From Burkholderiaceae bacterium (GTDB lineage: Bacteria; Pseudomonadota; Gammaproteobacteria; Burkholderiales; Burkholderiaceae), in contig CANHPL010000001.1 of NCBI GenBank assembly GCA_947462685.1, forward strand, positions 186,001 to 250,000: 64,000 nucleotides of DNA. The letters run 5' to 3'. The first letter of the stretch is position 1. Every line of letters begins with the position of its first letter. The position numbers and the translations under genes are program-made. Below are positions 9,101 to 18,487 of this stretch, piece by piece. The notes under the pieces are model-generated. The model saw nothing but the letters and a program-made list of their open reading frames with translations, did no database searches and was not told where the DNA came from.

Positions 9101-10468
9101 CTACTGAATCTTTTTTGGTGGGCGCTGCCACTTCAAGCTAAATTGCTTGACCCGACTAATGGTAAGTTGCTGGGTAGGCGCATCCTTTGTAAGGGTTGTT
9201 CCAGCACCGATGGTTGCACCCTTACCAACGGTCACAGGTGCTACCAGCTGAGTATCTGAGCCAATAAATGCATCATCCTCAATGATGGTTTGATATTTAT
9301 TAACACCATCATAATTACAGGTAATCGTACCTGCACCGATATTAACTCGACTTCCTACCTGAGCATCCCCGATATAAGATAAATGATTTGCTTTACTGCC
9401 TTTACCAATACGACTATTTTTTACTTCGACAAAATTACCGATATGCGCATGTTCATCAATTTCTGTTCCAGGCCGAAGTCTGGCATAAGGGCCAATGACG
9501 GCTGACTCGCCAACAACCGCCCCTTCAAGATGTGAAAACGCTTTAATCTGTGAGTTAGCCCCAATTTTGCTATCTTTGATGACGCAGTAAGGGCCAATAT
9601 GTACACCGTCAGCAATCTCAACCTGACCTTCAAAGACGCACCCAATATCAATCGTGACATCATTGCTACATTTAAAATTACCTCGTATATCGATACGATT
9701 GGGATCAATTAAGGTAATCCCACCTTGAAGCAGATCAAGGGCTTGATGACTCTGCCAAGCTCGCTCCAATGCTGCCAACTGAACACGACTATTGACCCCT
9801 TCGACTTCAAACCCATACTGCGGCATCATGGTACGAATTGGAACCCCCTGCCCTGCCGCTAATCCCACAATATCCGTTAAATAATGTTCGCCTTGCACAT
9901 TATTGGGCTGTATTTGAGCTAACCATTGACGCAATTCTTTGGTTGGGCAAGCCATCATACCCGTATTGATTTCTCGAATTTGCTTGATCTCGACAGTGGC
10001 ATCTTTTTCTTCGACAATCCCGATGACCTCACCATCAAGGGATCTGACAATCCGTCCATATCCGTGAGGATTTTCTAATTCTTGGGTCAAAATCACCAAG
10101 GTTTCATCTTGAGCTAAACGTAACAAATCTGTGAGCGTACTCGCTTGAATTAATGGCACATCCCCGTATAAAATTAGAGTACTTAAATCCTCATTTAAAT
10201 AGGGTAGTGCTTGCATGACAGCATGCCCAGTCCCTTTTTGTTCTGCCTGTATTGCAATCGTAAAATTAGAATGGTGTAAGTTAAGATATTCCTTCACAGC
10301 ATCTTGGCCATGGCCAAGAACAATACAAGGCTTGACCGAAGAATCTATCTTTTGGACCGTGTCTAAAACATGGCCCAACATCGGTTTGCCAGCGATAGAA
10401 TGCAGTACTTTCGGGAGGGCCGAGTACATTCTCTTCCCTTGTCCGGCTGCTAAGATCACAATATTCAT
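9101..10468 (-). CDS. glmU: Bifunctional UDP-N-acetylglucosamine pyrophosphorylase / glucosamine-1-phosphate N-acetyltransferase
   Basis: GlmU acetylates glucosamine-1-phosphate and then couples it to UTP, giving UDP-GlcNAc. The 455-aa protein opens with the uridyltransferase signature LAAGQGKRMYS and the conserved GTGHAVMQA and YGDVPL. The C-terminal left-handed beta-helix is visible as hexapeptide repeats from about residue 250 (IGPYCVI, NHLSYIGDA, IGAGTITCNYDG, FIGSDTQLVAPV). The neighbour glmS supplies its pathway precursor; glmM is not in the window. Start ATG at 10468. Confidence 0.98.
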   Translation of the reverse strand: MNIVILAAGQGKRMYSALPKVLHSIAGKPMLGHVLDTVQKIDSSVKPCIVLGHGQDAVKEYLNLHHSNFTIAIQAEQKGTGHAVMQALPYLNEDLSTLILYGDVPLIQASTLTDLLRLAQDETLVILTQELENPHGYGRIVRSLDGEVIGIVEEKDATVEIKQIREINTGMMACPTKELRQWLAQIQPNNVQGEHYLTDIVGLAAGQGVPIRTMMPQYGFEVEGVNSRVQLAALERAWQSHQALDLLQGGITLIDPNRIDIRGNFKCSNDVTIDIGCVFEGQVEIADGVHIGPYCVIKDSKIGANSQIKAFSHLEGAVVGESAVIGPYARLRPGTEIDEHAHIGNFVEVKNSRIGKGSKANHLSYIGDAQVGSRVNIGAGTITCNYDGVNKYQTIIEDDAFIGSDTQLVAPVTVGKGATIGAGTTLTKDAPTQQLTISRVKQFSLKWQRPPKKIQ

Positions 10469-10500
10469 AGAGTCATTATATGTCTTTGGATAGACGTACT

Positions 10501-11409
10501 TTAAGGCATCGAAAAGAACTTCACTGATTGAATGACTTCTTCGGAGAAACAGGCTTCGTCAAGCCCTTCATCGATGGCTAAGTCACCGATTCCATTAAGT
10601 GCGGTATCGCTAACAACTAGTTCTTTAAAATTAAATAATTGTGCATCCAAAAGATGCGATGGAACCACATGTGTTAGCGCCCGAAACATGCTTTCTACCC
10701 GTCCGGGGTGAGTTTTACCCCATTGCTTGAGTAGCTCCTTCATGGCATTACGTTGTAAATTTGGCTGACTACCGCAGAGATTGCAAGGAATAATTGGAAA
10801 CTCTTGATCTATTGCATATCGCTCTAGGTATTTTTCTGGCACATAAGCAAGAGGTCGAATCACAATATGTTTGCCATCATCGGACTGTAATTTGGGTGGC
10901 ATAGACTTTATCTGTCCGCCATAAAACATATTTAATAAAAAAGTTTCTAAAATATCCTCGCGATGATGCCCGAGCGCAATTTTGGTAGCTCCAAGTTCAT
11001 CCGCAACACGATATAAAATACCTCTTCTCAAGCGGGAGCATAAGCCACAAGTCGTTTTGCCATCGGGAATAACGCGCTTCACAATACTATAAGTATCTTG
11101 CTCTTCAATATGGAAAGGCACTTGAAGGTGCCTTAAATAATTTGGTAAGATTTCTTCTGGAAAACCCGGTTGTTTTTGGTCAAGATTCACGGCAACTAAA
11201 TCAAAATAAATTGGAGCACGATCTCTCAGTTTTAACAGTATGTCCAACATGGCATAACTATCTTTACCCCCAGAAACACAGACCATCACTTTATCGCCCT
11301 CTTCAATCATCTTGAAATCATTAATGGCTTGACCCATTAATCGGCATAGCTTCTTAACGAGCTTGTTTTCTTCAAAAGCAACTTTTCTTGGATCTGTGTG
11401 GACCGTCAT
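10501..11409 (-). CDS. ttcA: tRNA 2-thiocytidine(32) synthetase TtcA
   Basis: TtcA thiolates C32 of certain tRNAs using ATP and an iron-sulfur cluster. The ATP PP-loop SGGKDS is at about residues 48-53 and the paired cysteine motifs CGLC and CNLCGSQPN are intact, as are [10 protein letters not shown] and the conserved FPIIPC. I start it at the ATG at 11409 (M-T-V-H-T-D), giving 302 aa. A TTG two codons earlier is possible, but neither has a strong Shine-Dalgarno. It starts 6 bp after folB ends, inside the operon leading to glmU and glmS. Confidence 0.95.
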   Translation of the reverse strand: MTVHTDPRKVAFEENKLVKKLCRLMGQAINDFKMIEEGDKVMVCVSGGKDSYAMLDILLKLRDRAPIYFDLVAVNLDQKQPGFPEEILPNYLRHLQVPFHIEEQDTYSIVKRVIPDGKTTCGLCSRLRRGILYRVADELGATKIALGHHREDILETFLLNMFYGGQIKSMPPKLQSDDGKHIVIRPLAYVPEKYLERYAIDQEFPIIPCNLCGSQPNLQRNAMKELLKQWGKTHPGRVESMFRALTHVVPSHLLDAQLFNFKELVVSDTALNGIGDLAIDEGLDEACFSEEVIQSVKFFSMP

Positions 11410-11415
11410 ATGCAA

Positions 11416-11808
11416 TTATTTTTTGATTTTAAAAACTTCTACCCCAACGCCATCACAATCTGGATAAACGTCAGGCTTTTCTGTTGAAACTCTAGCAGCA
11501 AGTACCAATGGATGGGCGAGCATTTTATTTACAACTTCATCACATAAAGTTTCTTGTAATTGAATATGTCCATGACTCACAATCTCTTTAATTGTCTCTC
11601 TCATGAAATCATAATCAACGACTTCATGGAGTTGATCATCTTGAGGGGTATTGTGCAGTAAGGGCACGTATAAATCAATATTGACAATGACATGCTGTTC
11701 GGCTTTTTTTTCAAAATCATGTACGCCAATATTGATTAATATCTCGTAATTACGTAAAAAAAGGCGTCGACAGTTCTGTAGATCTTGATTGCTTGAGGCT
11801 AAGTTCAT
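11416..11808 (-). CDS. folB: Dihydroneopterin aldolase
   Basis: FolB converts dihydroneopterin to 6-hydroxymethyl-dihydropterin in folate synthesis. The 130-aa protein shows the family's N-terminal IGVHDFEKKAEQHVIVNIDL pattern with the catalytic Glu region, a central VDYDFM segment, and a C-terminal STEKPDVYPDCDGVGVEVFK including the conserved Lys. Its ATG overlaps the stop of the upstream short-chain reductase (ATGA), so both belong to one translational unit. The pterin link makes a folate-salvage or reductase role for the upstream gene likely. Confidence 0.92.
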   Translation of the reverse strand: MNLASSNQDLQNCRRLFLRNYEILINIGVHDFEKKAEQHVIVNIDLYVPLLHNTPQDDQLHEVVDYDFMRETIKEIVSHGHIQLQETLCDEVVNKMLAHPLVLAARVSTEKPDVYPDCDGVGVEVFKIKK

Positions 11809-12590
11809 AAATTCCTATTGGCTTGAGTAAGAAACATGACATCTCGAGGTGATGATTGTAAATGCTGCCCACCATCCACAAATAAAACACTACCTGTCAA
11901 TGCTTGAGCTTGCGTAATGTATAAAATTGCCTGGGCTATATCTTCTGGGGTGGATGATCGCCCTAATAAGACGGCTTGATGTGCTTCTTCAAATCCTGCC
12001 TGGCTTTGATCTCCTGAGGTAAGAGAAATTCCGGGAGCCACTCCCATGATTCTCAGTTGCGGAGCAAAGAACATGGCCTGCATTGTCACCGCTGCCTCTA
12101 AAGCACTTTTGGATAAGGTATATGAAAAAAAATCGGGATTAAAGTTGCCTAACTTTTGATCAAGTAAATGAACCACCACTCCTTTTTTTTGCGGTTGATC
12201 TTTTAAACATTGTGCAAATATTTTGGTTAAAAGTGCAGGAGCGGCTAGATTGACTGCCATATGTTGTGTCAATTTCTGATATTGAAAACTGCTAGGGTCA
12301 TCATATTCAAAAATAGAAGCATTATTGACAATACAGTCTGGCAAGCCCAGTTTTTCCATGCAAATCGGCAAAAGTTGCTCAACTTCAGATTCTTGCGCAA
12401 GATCTGCTTCAAGACAAATGGCCTGTTGCCCCATGGCTTTAACTATTTTGGCCGTTTCATCAGCTTCTTGCTTAGATTTGCCATAATGAATAGCAATATC
12501 CCAACCAGCCTTGGCCATTTCAAGAGCGATAAAATGTCCAATGCGTTTTGCAGCACCGGTGATTAATACAATTTTACGAGTTTCATTCAT
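11805..12590 (-). CDS. Short-chain dehydrogenase, probable pteridine (dihydromonapterin-type) reductase
   Basis: This 261-aa SDR has the nucleotide-binding motif TGAAKRIG at the N-terminus, NNASIFEYD in place of NNAG, and a YxxxK active site (YTLSKSALE). The Arg in the glycine-rich loop suggests NADPH preference. The TGAAKRIG and NNAS variants are typical of the PTR1/FolM pteridine reductases, and the overlap with folB supports a pterin substrate. The gene symbol is left blank because substrate is inferred. It heads the operon; the divergent gene at 12608 begins only 17 bp away, so both promoters must lie very close or within coding sequence. Confidence 0.85.
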   Translation of the reverse strand: MNETRKIVLITGAAKRIGHFIALEMAKAGWDIAIHYGKSKQEADETAKIVKAMGQQAICLEADLAQESEVEQLLPICMEKLGLPDCIVNNASIFEYDDPSSFQYQKLTQHMAVNLAAPALLTKIFAQCLKDQPQKKGVVVHLLDQKLGNFNPDFFSYTLSKSALEAAVTMQAMFFAPQLRIMGVAPGISLTSGDQSQAGFEEAHQAVLLGRSSTPEDIAQAILYITQAQALTGSVLFVDGGQHLQSSPRDVMFLTQANRNL

Positions 12591-12607
12591 GAGGATTACT
12601 TAGTAGC

Positions 12608-13837
12608 ATGGAAATATTAACGAACAGCGAAGCTTTACAGCATTGCAGCCTATTATCCAACCTTATTGATGATGACATCAAAAAAAATGATGGTTGGTTG
12701 TCATTTTCTCAATGGATGGATCATGCACTTTATGCACCGCAACTTGGTTACTATACCTCGGGAAGTTTTAAATTTGGTGCCAAGGGTGACTTTATTACGG
12801 CCCCAGAAATTAGTTCGTTATATGGCGCCACCCTAGCAAACACCATTGCACCTCTATTGGAATATTTTTCTGAGCAAAAAGAAGTGAGCACAATTTTAGA
12901 ATTCGGGGCTGGTTCTGGAAAGCTCTGCCAAGATATCCTTGAGCAACTTTTAGAGATAAATCAATTACCTGATCGGTACTTGATCCTCGAGGTCTCACCT
13001 GATTTAATCGATCGTCAACGAAATCGTCTAAAGAACTTCCTAAAAGAGCGAAATGTTACTACCAAAGTTGAATGGTTGTCTGAGATGCCAAACGATTTTA
13101 AAGGTGTCATTCTCGCCAATGAGGTCTTAGACGCAATTCCTTTTAATCTCATCATCCGAAAGGGTAACAAATGGCACTTTCAAGGTGTTACGATCAATCC
13201 AACGCCTAATTCACCTTCATTCTCTGATCACTGGCTGTGGCAAAGTGGTGAAGAGGTTCCCACAGATTTACTACCTGACTACCTGATTCAATCGACTCAG
13301 TCATATCCTGAGAATTACCTGACAGAAATCCATCCTCGCGCCCATGCGTGGCTAGATATGATTGCTCATCATGTGTCTCAGGGACTTATCATTGCCATTG
13401 ACTATGGTTTTCCTGAGCACGAGTACTACCATCCACAAAGAACCTTAGGTACGCATATTGCCCATCATCGTCATCAATCGATTCCTGACATGTTTTACTT
13501 ACCAGGTCTTTGTGATATCACTTCACATGTAGAATGGTCTTCCCTCAATCGTGTAGCCGCGCGTGCTGGTTGTAGTCTTGCTCATTATCAAAGTCAAGGA
13601 TCTTATCTTCTGCACGCAGGAATTGGGGATATGTTCCTCAACACAGTCAGTCCGTCAGATTCTGTTAGGTATATATCCGAGGCACATGCTTTTCAAAAAC
13701 TCATTTCTGAAGCAGAAATGGGTGAATTATTCAAAATCATTGCTTGGTATAAAAATTTACCAGCGAGTACTGAATTTGAAAATCGATGTGCTAACTTACC
13801 GGGATTTACCAACAGGCAGCGATTGCTTGCAGTCTAG
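12608..13837 (+). CDS. SAM-dependent methyltransferase, MidA/NDUFAF7 (DUF185) family
   Basis: This 409-aa protein matches the family of mitochondrial NDUFAF7, which methylates an arginine of complex I. Diagnostic segments are FSQWMDHALYAPQLGYY, FGAKGDFITAPEISSLYG (about residues 57-75), the SAM-binding ILEFGAGSGKL, ILANEVLDAIP and the C-terminal LPGLCDITSHVEW. Bacterial members are common but little characterised. It is divergent from the SDR operon, and its last 32 bp overlap cca tail to tail. An NDUFA9-like complex I accessory homologue lies on the other side of cca, a suggestive but unproven pairing. Confidence 0.9.
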   Translation: MEILTNSEALQHCSLLSNLIDDDIKKNDGWLSFSQWMDHALYAPQLGYYTSGSFKFGAKGDFITAPEISSLYGATLANTIAPLLEYFSEQKEVSTILEFGAGSGKLCQDILEQLLEINQLPDRYLILEVSPDLIDRQRNRLKNFLKERNVTTKVEWLSEMPNDFKGVILANEVLDAIPFNLIIRKGNKWHFQGVTINPTPNSPSFSDHWLWQSGEEVPTDLLPDYLIQSTQSYPENYLTEIHPRAHAWLDMIAHHVSQGLIIAIDYGFPEHEYYHPQRTLGTHIAHHRHQSIPDMFYLPGLCDITSHVEWSSLNRVAARAGCSLAHYQSQGSYLLHAGIGDMFLNTVSPSDSVRYISEAHAFQKLISEAEMGELFKIIAWYKNLPASTEFENRCANLPGFTNRQRLLAV

Positions 13838-14909
13838 ATGATGCGATAGCTGACTGAATTTCTAAGCCATCCTTAGTTTGAAGATTTTTTGCAATCAAGC
13901 CTGCATCAATTGAGGAGGCTGCTTGAAGAGCCAATTGCCACTTTTCAACTTGAAAACCTATCAAGTGAGCGGCAGCAAATATTTTTTCAAGTCGATCAGG
14001 TTTTCGCCACACATCAACGGTATTAAAAAGCTGTAAAACTTCCTTGGCCTGTACGTTTAGTTTTGGCAGTATTTTATAAAAATGATGAAACGCGTTTGCA
14101 AAGTTTCTTAACTCTGTTGGTATCTTCCACTGGGCAGTCCACTCTTCAAGCGCATATTCATCTATTTGAGATAGGAAATAAGCGATCTGTATTTGTAAAT
14201 CCGGGTTATGTGTTACACCTCTATCTACATATTCTTTTGTTAGATTTAAATGATGTATTTCCTCAAGCCCTTTTGGAAAAATATAACTACTAGCGTCTGT
14301 CTGCATCAAAACGTCTAGCATTTTAGAAGGATTTTTTTCTAATAACCCGCGGCTTAACTCTTGCCACACTCTTTCTGCGACTAAGTACTTCAGTTCGCCG
14401 TCATGCACCATCTGCTGTACCAAATCTAATGTACTTGGATGGATATTAAAGTTGTCTAACCTTGCCATAAAACGTGCTAAACGAAGGATACGCAGTGGAT
14501 CTTCATTAAAGGCATTACTTACATGCCGAATGACTTGCTGCTCAAGATCTTTCTGCCCCCCACATGGATCTATAAGCGGCCCAATCATCTCTCCCTCAAG
14601 ATTAATTTCTTGAGCGATTGCATTGATCGTAAAGTCCCGCCTTAACAAATCTTGCTCTAGAGTGACTTCTGCAGAGGTATAAAAAGTAAAGCCCTTATAA
14701 CCCTGTCCCGTTTTACGCTCCGTCCTAGCTAACGCATATTCATCTTTTGTCTTTGGATGTAAAAAAACTGGAAAATCTTGGCCAATTGGGATAAAGCCAT
14801 TGGCTTGCATTTCTGCTGGGGTAGAGCCAACCACCACATAATCTCTATCTTTTGGAGTGACGCCGAGTAATTGGTCTCTGAGAAAGCCACCAACAATATA
14901 AACTCTCAA
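13806..14909 (-). CDS. cca: CCA tRNA nucleotidyltransferase lacking a recognisable HD phosphohydrolase motif
   Basis: The enzyme adds or repairs the 3' CCA of tRNAs. Head and neck motifs of class II enzymes are intact: GGFLRDQLLG, RDYVVVGSTP, RRDFTINAIAQ, and DPLRILRLARFMARL. At 367 aa it is ~45 residues shorter than proteobacterial CCA enzymes, which carry an HD domain with phosphatase activity. Where those have VRFA-LCHDLGK, this protein reads DLQIQIAYFLSQ, and the upstream HPE..H segment is missing. It therefore probably keeps CCA-adding but not HD activity. Its ATG overlaps the stop of the upstream NDUFA9-like gene. Confidence 0.93.
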   Translation of the reverse strand: MRVYIVGGFLRDQLLGVTPKDRDYVVVGSTPAEMQANGFIPIGQDFPVFLHPKTKDEYALARTERKTGQGYKGFTFYTSAEVTLEQDLLRRDFTINAIAQEINLEGEMIGPLIDPCGGQKDLEQQVIRHVSNAFNEDPLRILRLARFMARLDNFNIHPSTLDLVQQMVHDGELKYLVAERVWQELSRGLLEKNPSKMLDVLMQTDASSYIFPKGLEEIHHLNLTKEYVDRGVTHNPDLQIQIAYFLSQIDEYALEEWTAQWKIPTELRNFANAFHHFYKILPKLNVQAKEVLQLFNTVDVWRKPDRLEKIFAAAHLIGFQVEKWQLALQAASSIDAGLIAKNLQTKDGLEIQSAIASSRLQAIAACW

Positions 14910-15820
14910 TTCATTAAGCTTTCTAATGATGTTGGTGTAATACCAAAAACATTCATCAATGCATTGGGTTCATTTGTGGGTAAAACACTCGGTACTTTCA
15001 TGGAGTCCAAGTTATCGCGGGACATGATGGTTGGCCCAGGTACGTTTTCAAGAACGAGTGCTTGAATATATCCCATCCAAGCAGGAAGCGGAATAATTGG
15101 GCGTTTTAATCCTTCTTTTTTGGCCGCAAATTGAATGATTTGAGCCAATGTAAAAACTTCTGGTCCAGCCAAATCATATGACCGATGGATCGTTTGTGGC
15201 ATATCAATCGAGGCTATAAATGCATTAGCAACATCTGTTACTGCAACCGGCTGAAATAGATTCTTGGCACCAGCAAGCGGCATTACAGGAAAATATTTTT
15301 GTAATTTGCCAAACATATTAATGAAATTATCATTGTTGCCAAAAATAACTGATGGTCTAAAAATGGTCCAGTCTAATCCGGAGCTTTTCACGAACTCTTC
15401 TGCAACACCTTTACTTCTGAGGTACATGGAGGGGCCGTTTATATCTGCTCCTAATGCGCTCATATGGATATATCTTTTTAATCCACGTTGTTTCATGGCG
15501 GCCATAATCATCTGAGGAATTTCTACATGAGCATGTGCAAATTCTGGACCGCAAGGAGTTCCTTTACTTGAGTGTAGGACACCTATTAAATTAATGACAA
15601 CATCTTCTGGTGTTAAGGTTTTAAAAAACTCATTCAACGATGCTGGGGAGAAATCAGGTAAATGAACCCCCCTGACTAATACATTTTTACTTTCAATTTC
15701 AGCAATTAGATCTTGATGGCGCGTTGGAATAATCGATGGATACTCGCAAAAAGTGAGCCTCTTGGAGATATTATTCCCAACAAAACCAGAACCACCAATT
15801 AGAACAACACGATCTTTCAT
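14906..15820 (-). CDS. NDUFA9-like NAD(P)-binding protein (atypical SDR / epimerase fold)
   Basis: The 304-aa protein begins with a Rossmann motif GGSGFVGNNISKRL and belongs to the atypical SDR group near the complex I subunit NDUFA9. Supporting segments are VINLIGVLH, YIHMSALGAD, WTIFRPSVIFG and QPVAVTDVANAF. The classical SDR YxxxK is not preserved in canonical form, which is usual in this group. Free-living Burkholderiales carry it near cca and a lytic transglycosylase, as here. It starts 17 bp after the transglycosylase stop and overlaps cca by 4 bp, so the three genes form an operon. Biochemical role is not established. Confidence 0.87.
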   Translation of the reverse strand: MKDRVVLIGGSGFVGNNISKRLTFCEYPSIIPTRHQDLIAEIESKNVLVRGVHLPDFSPASLNEFFKTLTPEDVVINLIGVLHSSKGTPCGPEFAHAHVEIPQMIMAAMKQRGLKRYIHMSALGADINGPSMYLRSKGVAEEFVKSSGLDWTIFRPSVIFGNNDNFINMFGKLQKYFPVMPLAGAKNLFQPVAVTDVANAFIASIDMPQTIHRSYDLAGPEVFTLAQIIQFAAKKEGLKRPIIPLPAWMGYIQALVLENVPGPTIMSRDNLDSMKVPSVLPTNEPNALMNVFGITPTSLESLMN

Positions 15821-15837
15821 TGATACTCTCCAAAAAA

Positions 15838-17778
15838 TTATGGCAAGTTGCTATTGACGGCTTGGGTTGGATTAACAGTTCCAAGTTTAGCCTTTAATGA
15901 CTGTGGTTTGCCCGTGCTTAAGATCTCATAATATACGGCATTTGAGAGTACATTTTTGACGTAGGTTCTAGTTTCAGTAAACGGAATTGTTTCTGCAAAG
16001 ATCTCCATACTGACAGGTTTTGTAAGTGTTTGACGCCATTGCTTAGGTCTTCCTGGTCCAGCGTTATATGCAGCTGAAGCCAATCCCCATGAACCATCAA
16101 GCTCATTTAGAACCATATTAAGGTAATTACTTCCAAGCACTAGATTAGTTTGTAATTCAGATAACTTGTCGGGAGTGTAATCACTCATACCAATTTTTTT
16201 AGCTACAAATTGTCCAGTGGCTGGCATGACTTGCATCAGTCCTGAAGCGCCAACATTCGAGCGTGCTGCCGTTACAAATCTAGACTCCTGTCGAATTAAG
16301 CCATAGACCCAATTGACATCCAACTGGATTTGCTTAGTAATAGGGTTCAATTTATCAATAAAAGGAGTTGGGTATCTTAATGAAAAATTATGCTCTTGCT
16401 TGGTTCTATCCGATGTATTTACTGCACGATCAATCATATTAATTTTTTTGCCATATTCAGCAGCGGCAAGTAATTCTTTATCAGACATACCACGTAATTC
16501 CCAATTCCATTCACGATTACCTTCAGTTCGAAGATTCATGTCATACAACTTGGCGGCTTTGTTAAATGCCGGAATACTTTTACTAATCGACTTCGTATCC
16601 GCATCTGTAATGATAGTTTTTGGGGGAATCTGAATAGTTCTACCAAGTTCCTCTAATGAAAGCTGTCCGTAGAAATTAAATTGGTTTGCAAGTTTCTCAA
16701 ATTGCTCCTTAGAGCGCTCATCCCCTAATTCTTTTAAGGCTTTACCATACCAATACGTCCAGGCTGGATCGCGTAAGCGAACCGCCTCTGGCATTGTTTC
16801 TACAGATTCTTTTACCAAACGCCAATCTTTTTCTCGTAAGGCTGCGCGCACTTTCCACTCACTTGATTCTGGTGAAAGTAATTCACTATGCCCAAATGCA
16901 TGTTGTTTGCGATAAGCATCGATTGCGGTTGGATCTAGTTTTTTTGCTAAAAATTGACCAATCACTCCCCAAGCCATTCCTTTATATTCAGCATTATTTT
17001 TCCAATCATTTTCTTCAAATGTCTTCATTGCCAAATTAGGATTCGTACGCGCTTTCTTGACAATGCCAGCAACTGGATCATCCACCCCCATTCTTTGTCC
17101 AAGGCTATCAAAATTCATCTCTGTAGCACTGCGGCTAATACTCTGAGTCTCTTGTTTTGATAAACCACCCCGAGCATAGAGTTGAGAGATAAGCTCAGGG
17201 CAAGCATCGCCAAAATATTTAGGGTCTAATAAAGTAGCCTTTGCTTGAGCCCCAACACTTTTAGGTGGCTCACCTTTTGCCATCTTCGACAACATGGCAT
17301 AACATTTGACTTGGGTATCATCGTCTAAAGCAAATTGAGGATACTCAAGATCAAAATTAGCCCAGTCTTTTCTTTTCCCGAGTACCAGCAACCAATCATT
17401 GCGCATCCGATCTGCAAGACCGCTCCCTTTATATTTTTTAAGAAAGTTATTTACTTCACTATCTGCATCTGTCGATGCATTAGATTTTGCCGAACTATCA
17501 TATAAACGAGGTTTTATCCTGAAATACTCAACATAATCCGTCATTTCATAATCTGTCAGTTGATTAGCTAATTGAGATGCTTTTAAAAGGTCATTTTTCT
17601 TAGCAGCCTCTCTTAACTCGATAAACTTCTTATCTTGTTCGGAAAGATTTTCCACTTTTTTTCCGGCCGAAGATGCCTGATTACTACTCGTGGACTTAGG
17701 TGTATTCTTTGTTGTTGCACAAAGACTTATACTGAAGAACAAGGATATGATAATTACGGATGTTCGAAGAAGTTTCAT
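15838..17778 (-). CDS. Periplasmic soluble lytic murein transglycosylase (Slt family)
   Basis: This 646-aa exported enzyme cleaves peptidoglycan glycan strands, forming 1,6-anhydro-muropeptides. A signal peptide (MKLLRTSVIIISLFFSISLCATT) is followed by a long alpha-superhelical region, as in Slt70. A C-terminal GEWL-type catalytic domain (from about residue 490) carries YGLIRQESRF with the catalytic Glu, NVGASGLMQVMPATG and AYNAGPGRPKQW. Anhydro-muropeptides made by it are the substrate of the AmpG permease encoded at 27026-28384. The gene is divergent from the 5-formyl-THF cyclo-ligase gene. Confidence 0.93.
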   Translation of the reverse strand: MKLLRTSVIIISLFFSISLCATTKNTPKSTSSNQASSAGKKVENLSEQDKKFIELREAAKKNDLLKASQLANQLTDYEMTDYVEYFRIKPRLYDSSAKSNASTDADSEVNNFLKKYKGSGLADRMRNDWLLVLGKRKDWANFDLEYPQFALDDDTQVKCYAMLSKMAKGEPPKSVGAQAKATLLDPKYFGDACPELISQLYARGGLSKQETQSISRSATEMNFDSLGQRMGVDDPVAGIVKKARTNPNLAMKTFEENDWKNNAEYKGMAWGVIGQFLAKKLDPTAIDAYRKQHAFGHSELLSPESSEWKVRAALREKDWRLVKESVETMPEAVRLRDPAWTYWYGKALKELGDERSKEQFEKLANQFNFYGQLSLEELGRTIQIPPKTIITDADTKSISKSIPAFNKAAKLYDMNLRTEGNREWNWELRGMSDKELLAAAEYGKKINMIDRAVNTSDRTKQEHNFSLRYPTPFIDKLNPITKQIQLDVNWVYGLIRQESRFVTAARSNVGASGLMQVMPATGQFVAKKIGMSDYTPDKLSELQTNLVLGSNYLNMVLNELDGSWGLASAAYNAGPGRPKQWRQTLTKPVSMEIFAETIPFTETRTYVKNVLSNAVYYEILSTGKPQSLKAKLGTVNPTQAVNSNLP

Positions 17779-17858
17779 TTTTTATTTATTAACTAGCTAA
17801 GCAAAAGATTTCGTATGATGTATTAATCATACAAAACCATTGAGAAATTTTACTATTC

Positions 17859-18482
17859 ATGAAAAACCCTTCGACAGAATTGATTCGAAAAGACTTCATT
17901 GAAAAAAGGCTTGATTTGCAAAAGGATCATGCTCATTATCTATTATCGCTTGATTCTTTGAATAAAAATATTTTATTTCTGTTAAAAGAGATTGAAAAAA
18001 CCTCAATAAAACAAATTCTTCATGTTGGATTTTATTGGCCAATCCGCGGTGAACCATCGATTACCAACATGCTACTTGAATGGAAAAATCAAAACCCTTC
18101 AAGAAAATTAGCATTACCGGTTTGTAAAATGGGTCAGGTACTTACATTTCATGAATGGACCCCTACTTCTGAAATGACAAAAGGTTTTGCAAATATTGCT
18201 GAACCTGCAGGCACAGATATTCTAAATGTTGATTTAATCTTTATACCCTGCGTTGGCTGGCAAAAGAGTGCTGATAAAATTTGGCGGCTTGGTTATGGTG
18301 GTGGCTTTTATGATCGGTCGCTTCAATCTTGGGAAAAAGTTGGTCGTCGTCCAATTTATATTGGTATTGGTTTTGAATTCTCCCAACTATTACCCTCCAA
18401 ATGGAGTCCCCAAGCACATGACTATCCGTTAGATGGCCTAATTACTGAATCCACTTGTTTCCTAGCTCCATTAACTAACTGA
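17859..18482 (+). CDS. 5-formyltetrahydrofolate cyclo-ligase
   Basis: The 207-aa protein converts 5-formyl-THF to 5,10-methenyl-THF with ATP, returning folate to the C1 pool used by MetF and MetH. The family signature is visible: the basic N-terminal region, GFYWPIRGEPS, LALPVCK, PAGTDILNVDLIFIPCVGW and the ATP-binding RLGYGGGFYDRSL near residue 147. Start ATG at 17859. It is followed after 5 bp by a DUF1439-like gene, probably cotranscribed. Confidence 0.92.
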   Translation: MKNPSTELIRKDFIEKRLDLQKDHAHYLLSLDSLNKNILFLLKEIEKTSIKQILHVGFYWPIRGEPSITNMLLEWKNQNPSRKLALPVCKMGQVLTFHEWTPTSEMTKGFANIAEPAGTDILNVDLIFIPCVGWQKSADKIWRLGYGGGFYDRSLQSWEKVGRRPIYIGIGFEFSQLLPSKWSPQAHDYPLDGLITESTCFLAPLTN

Positions 18483-18487
18483 TAAAA

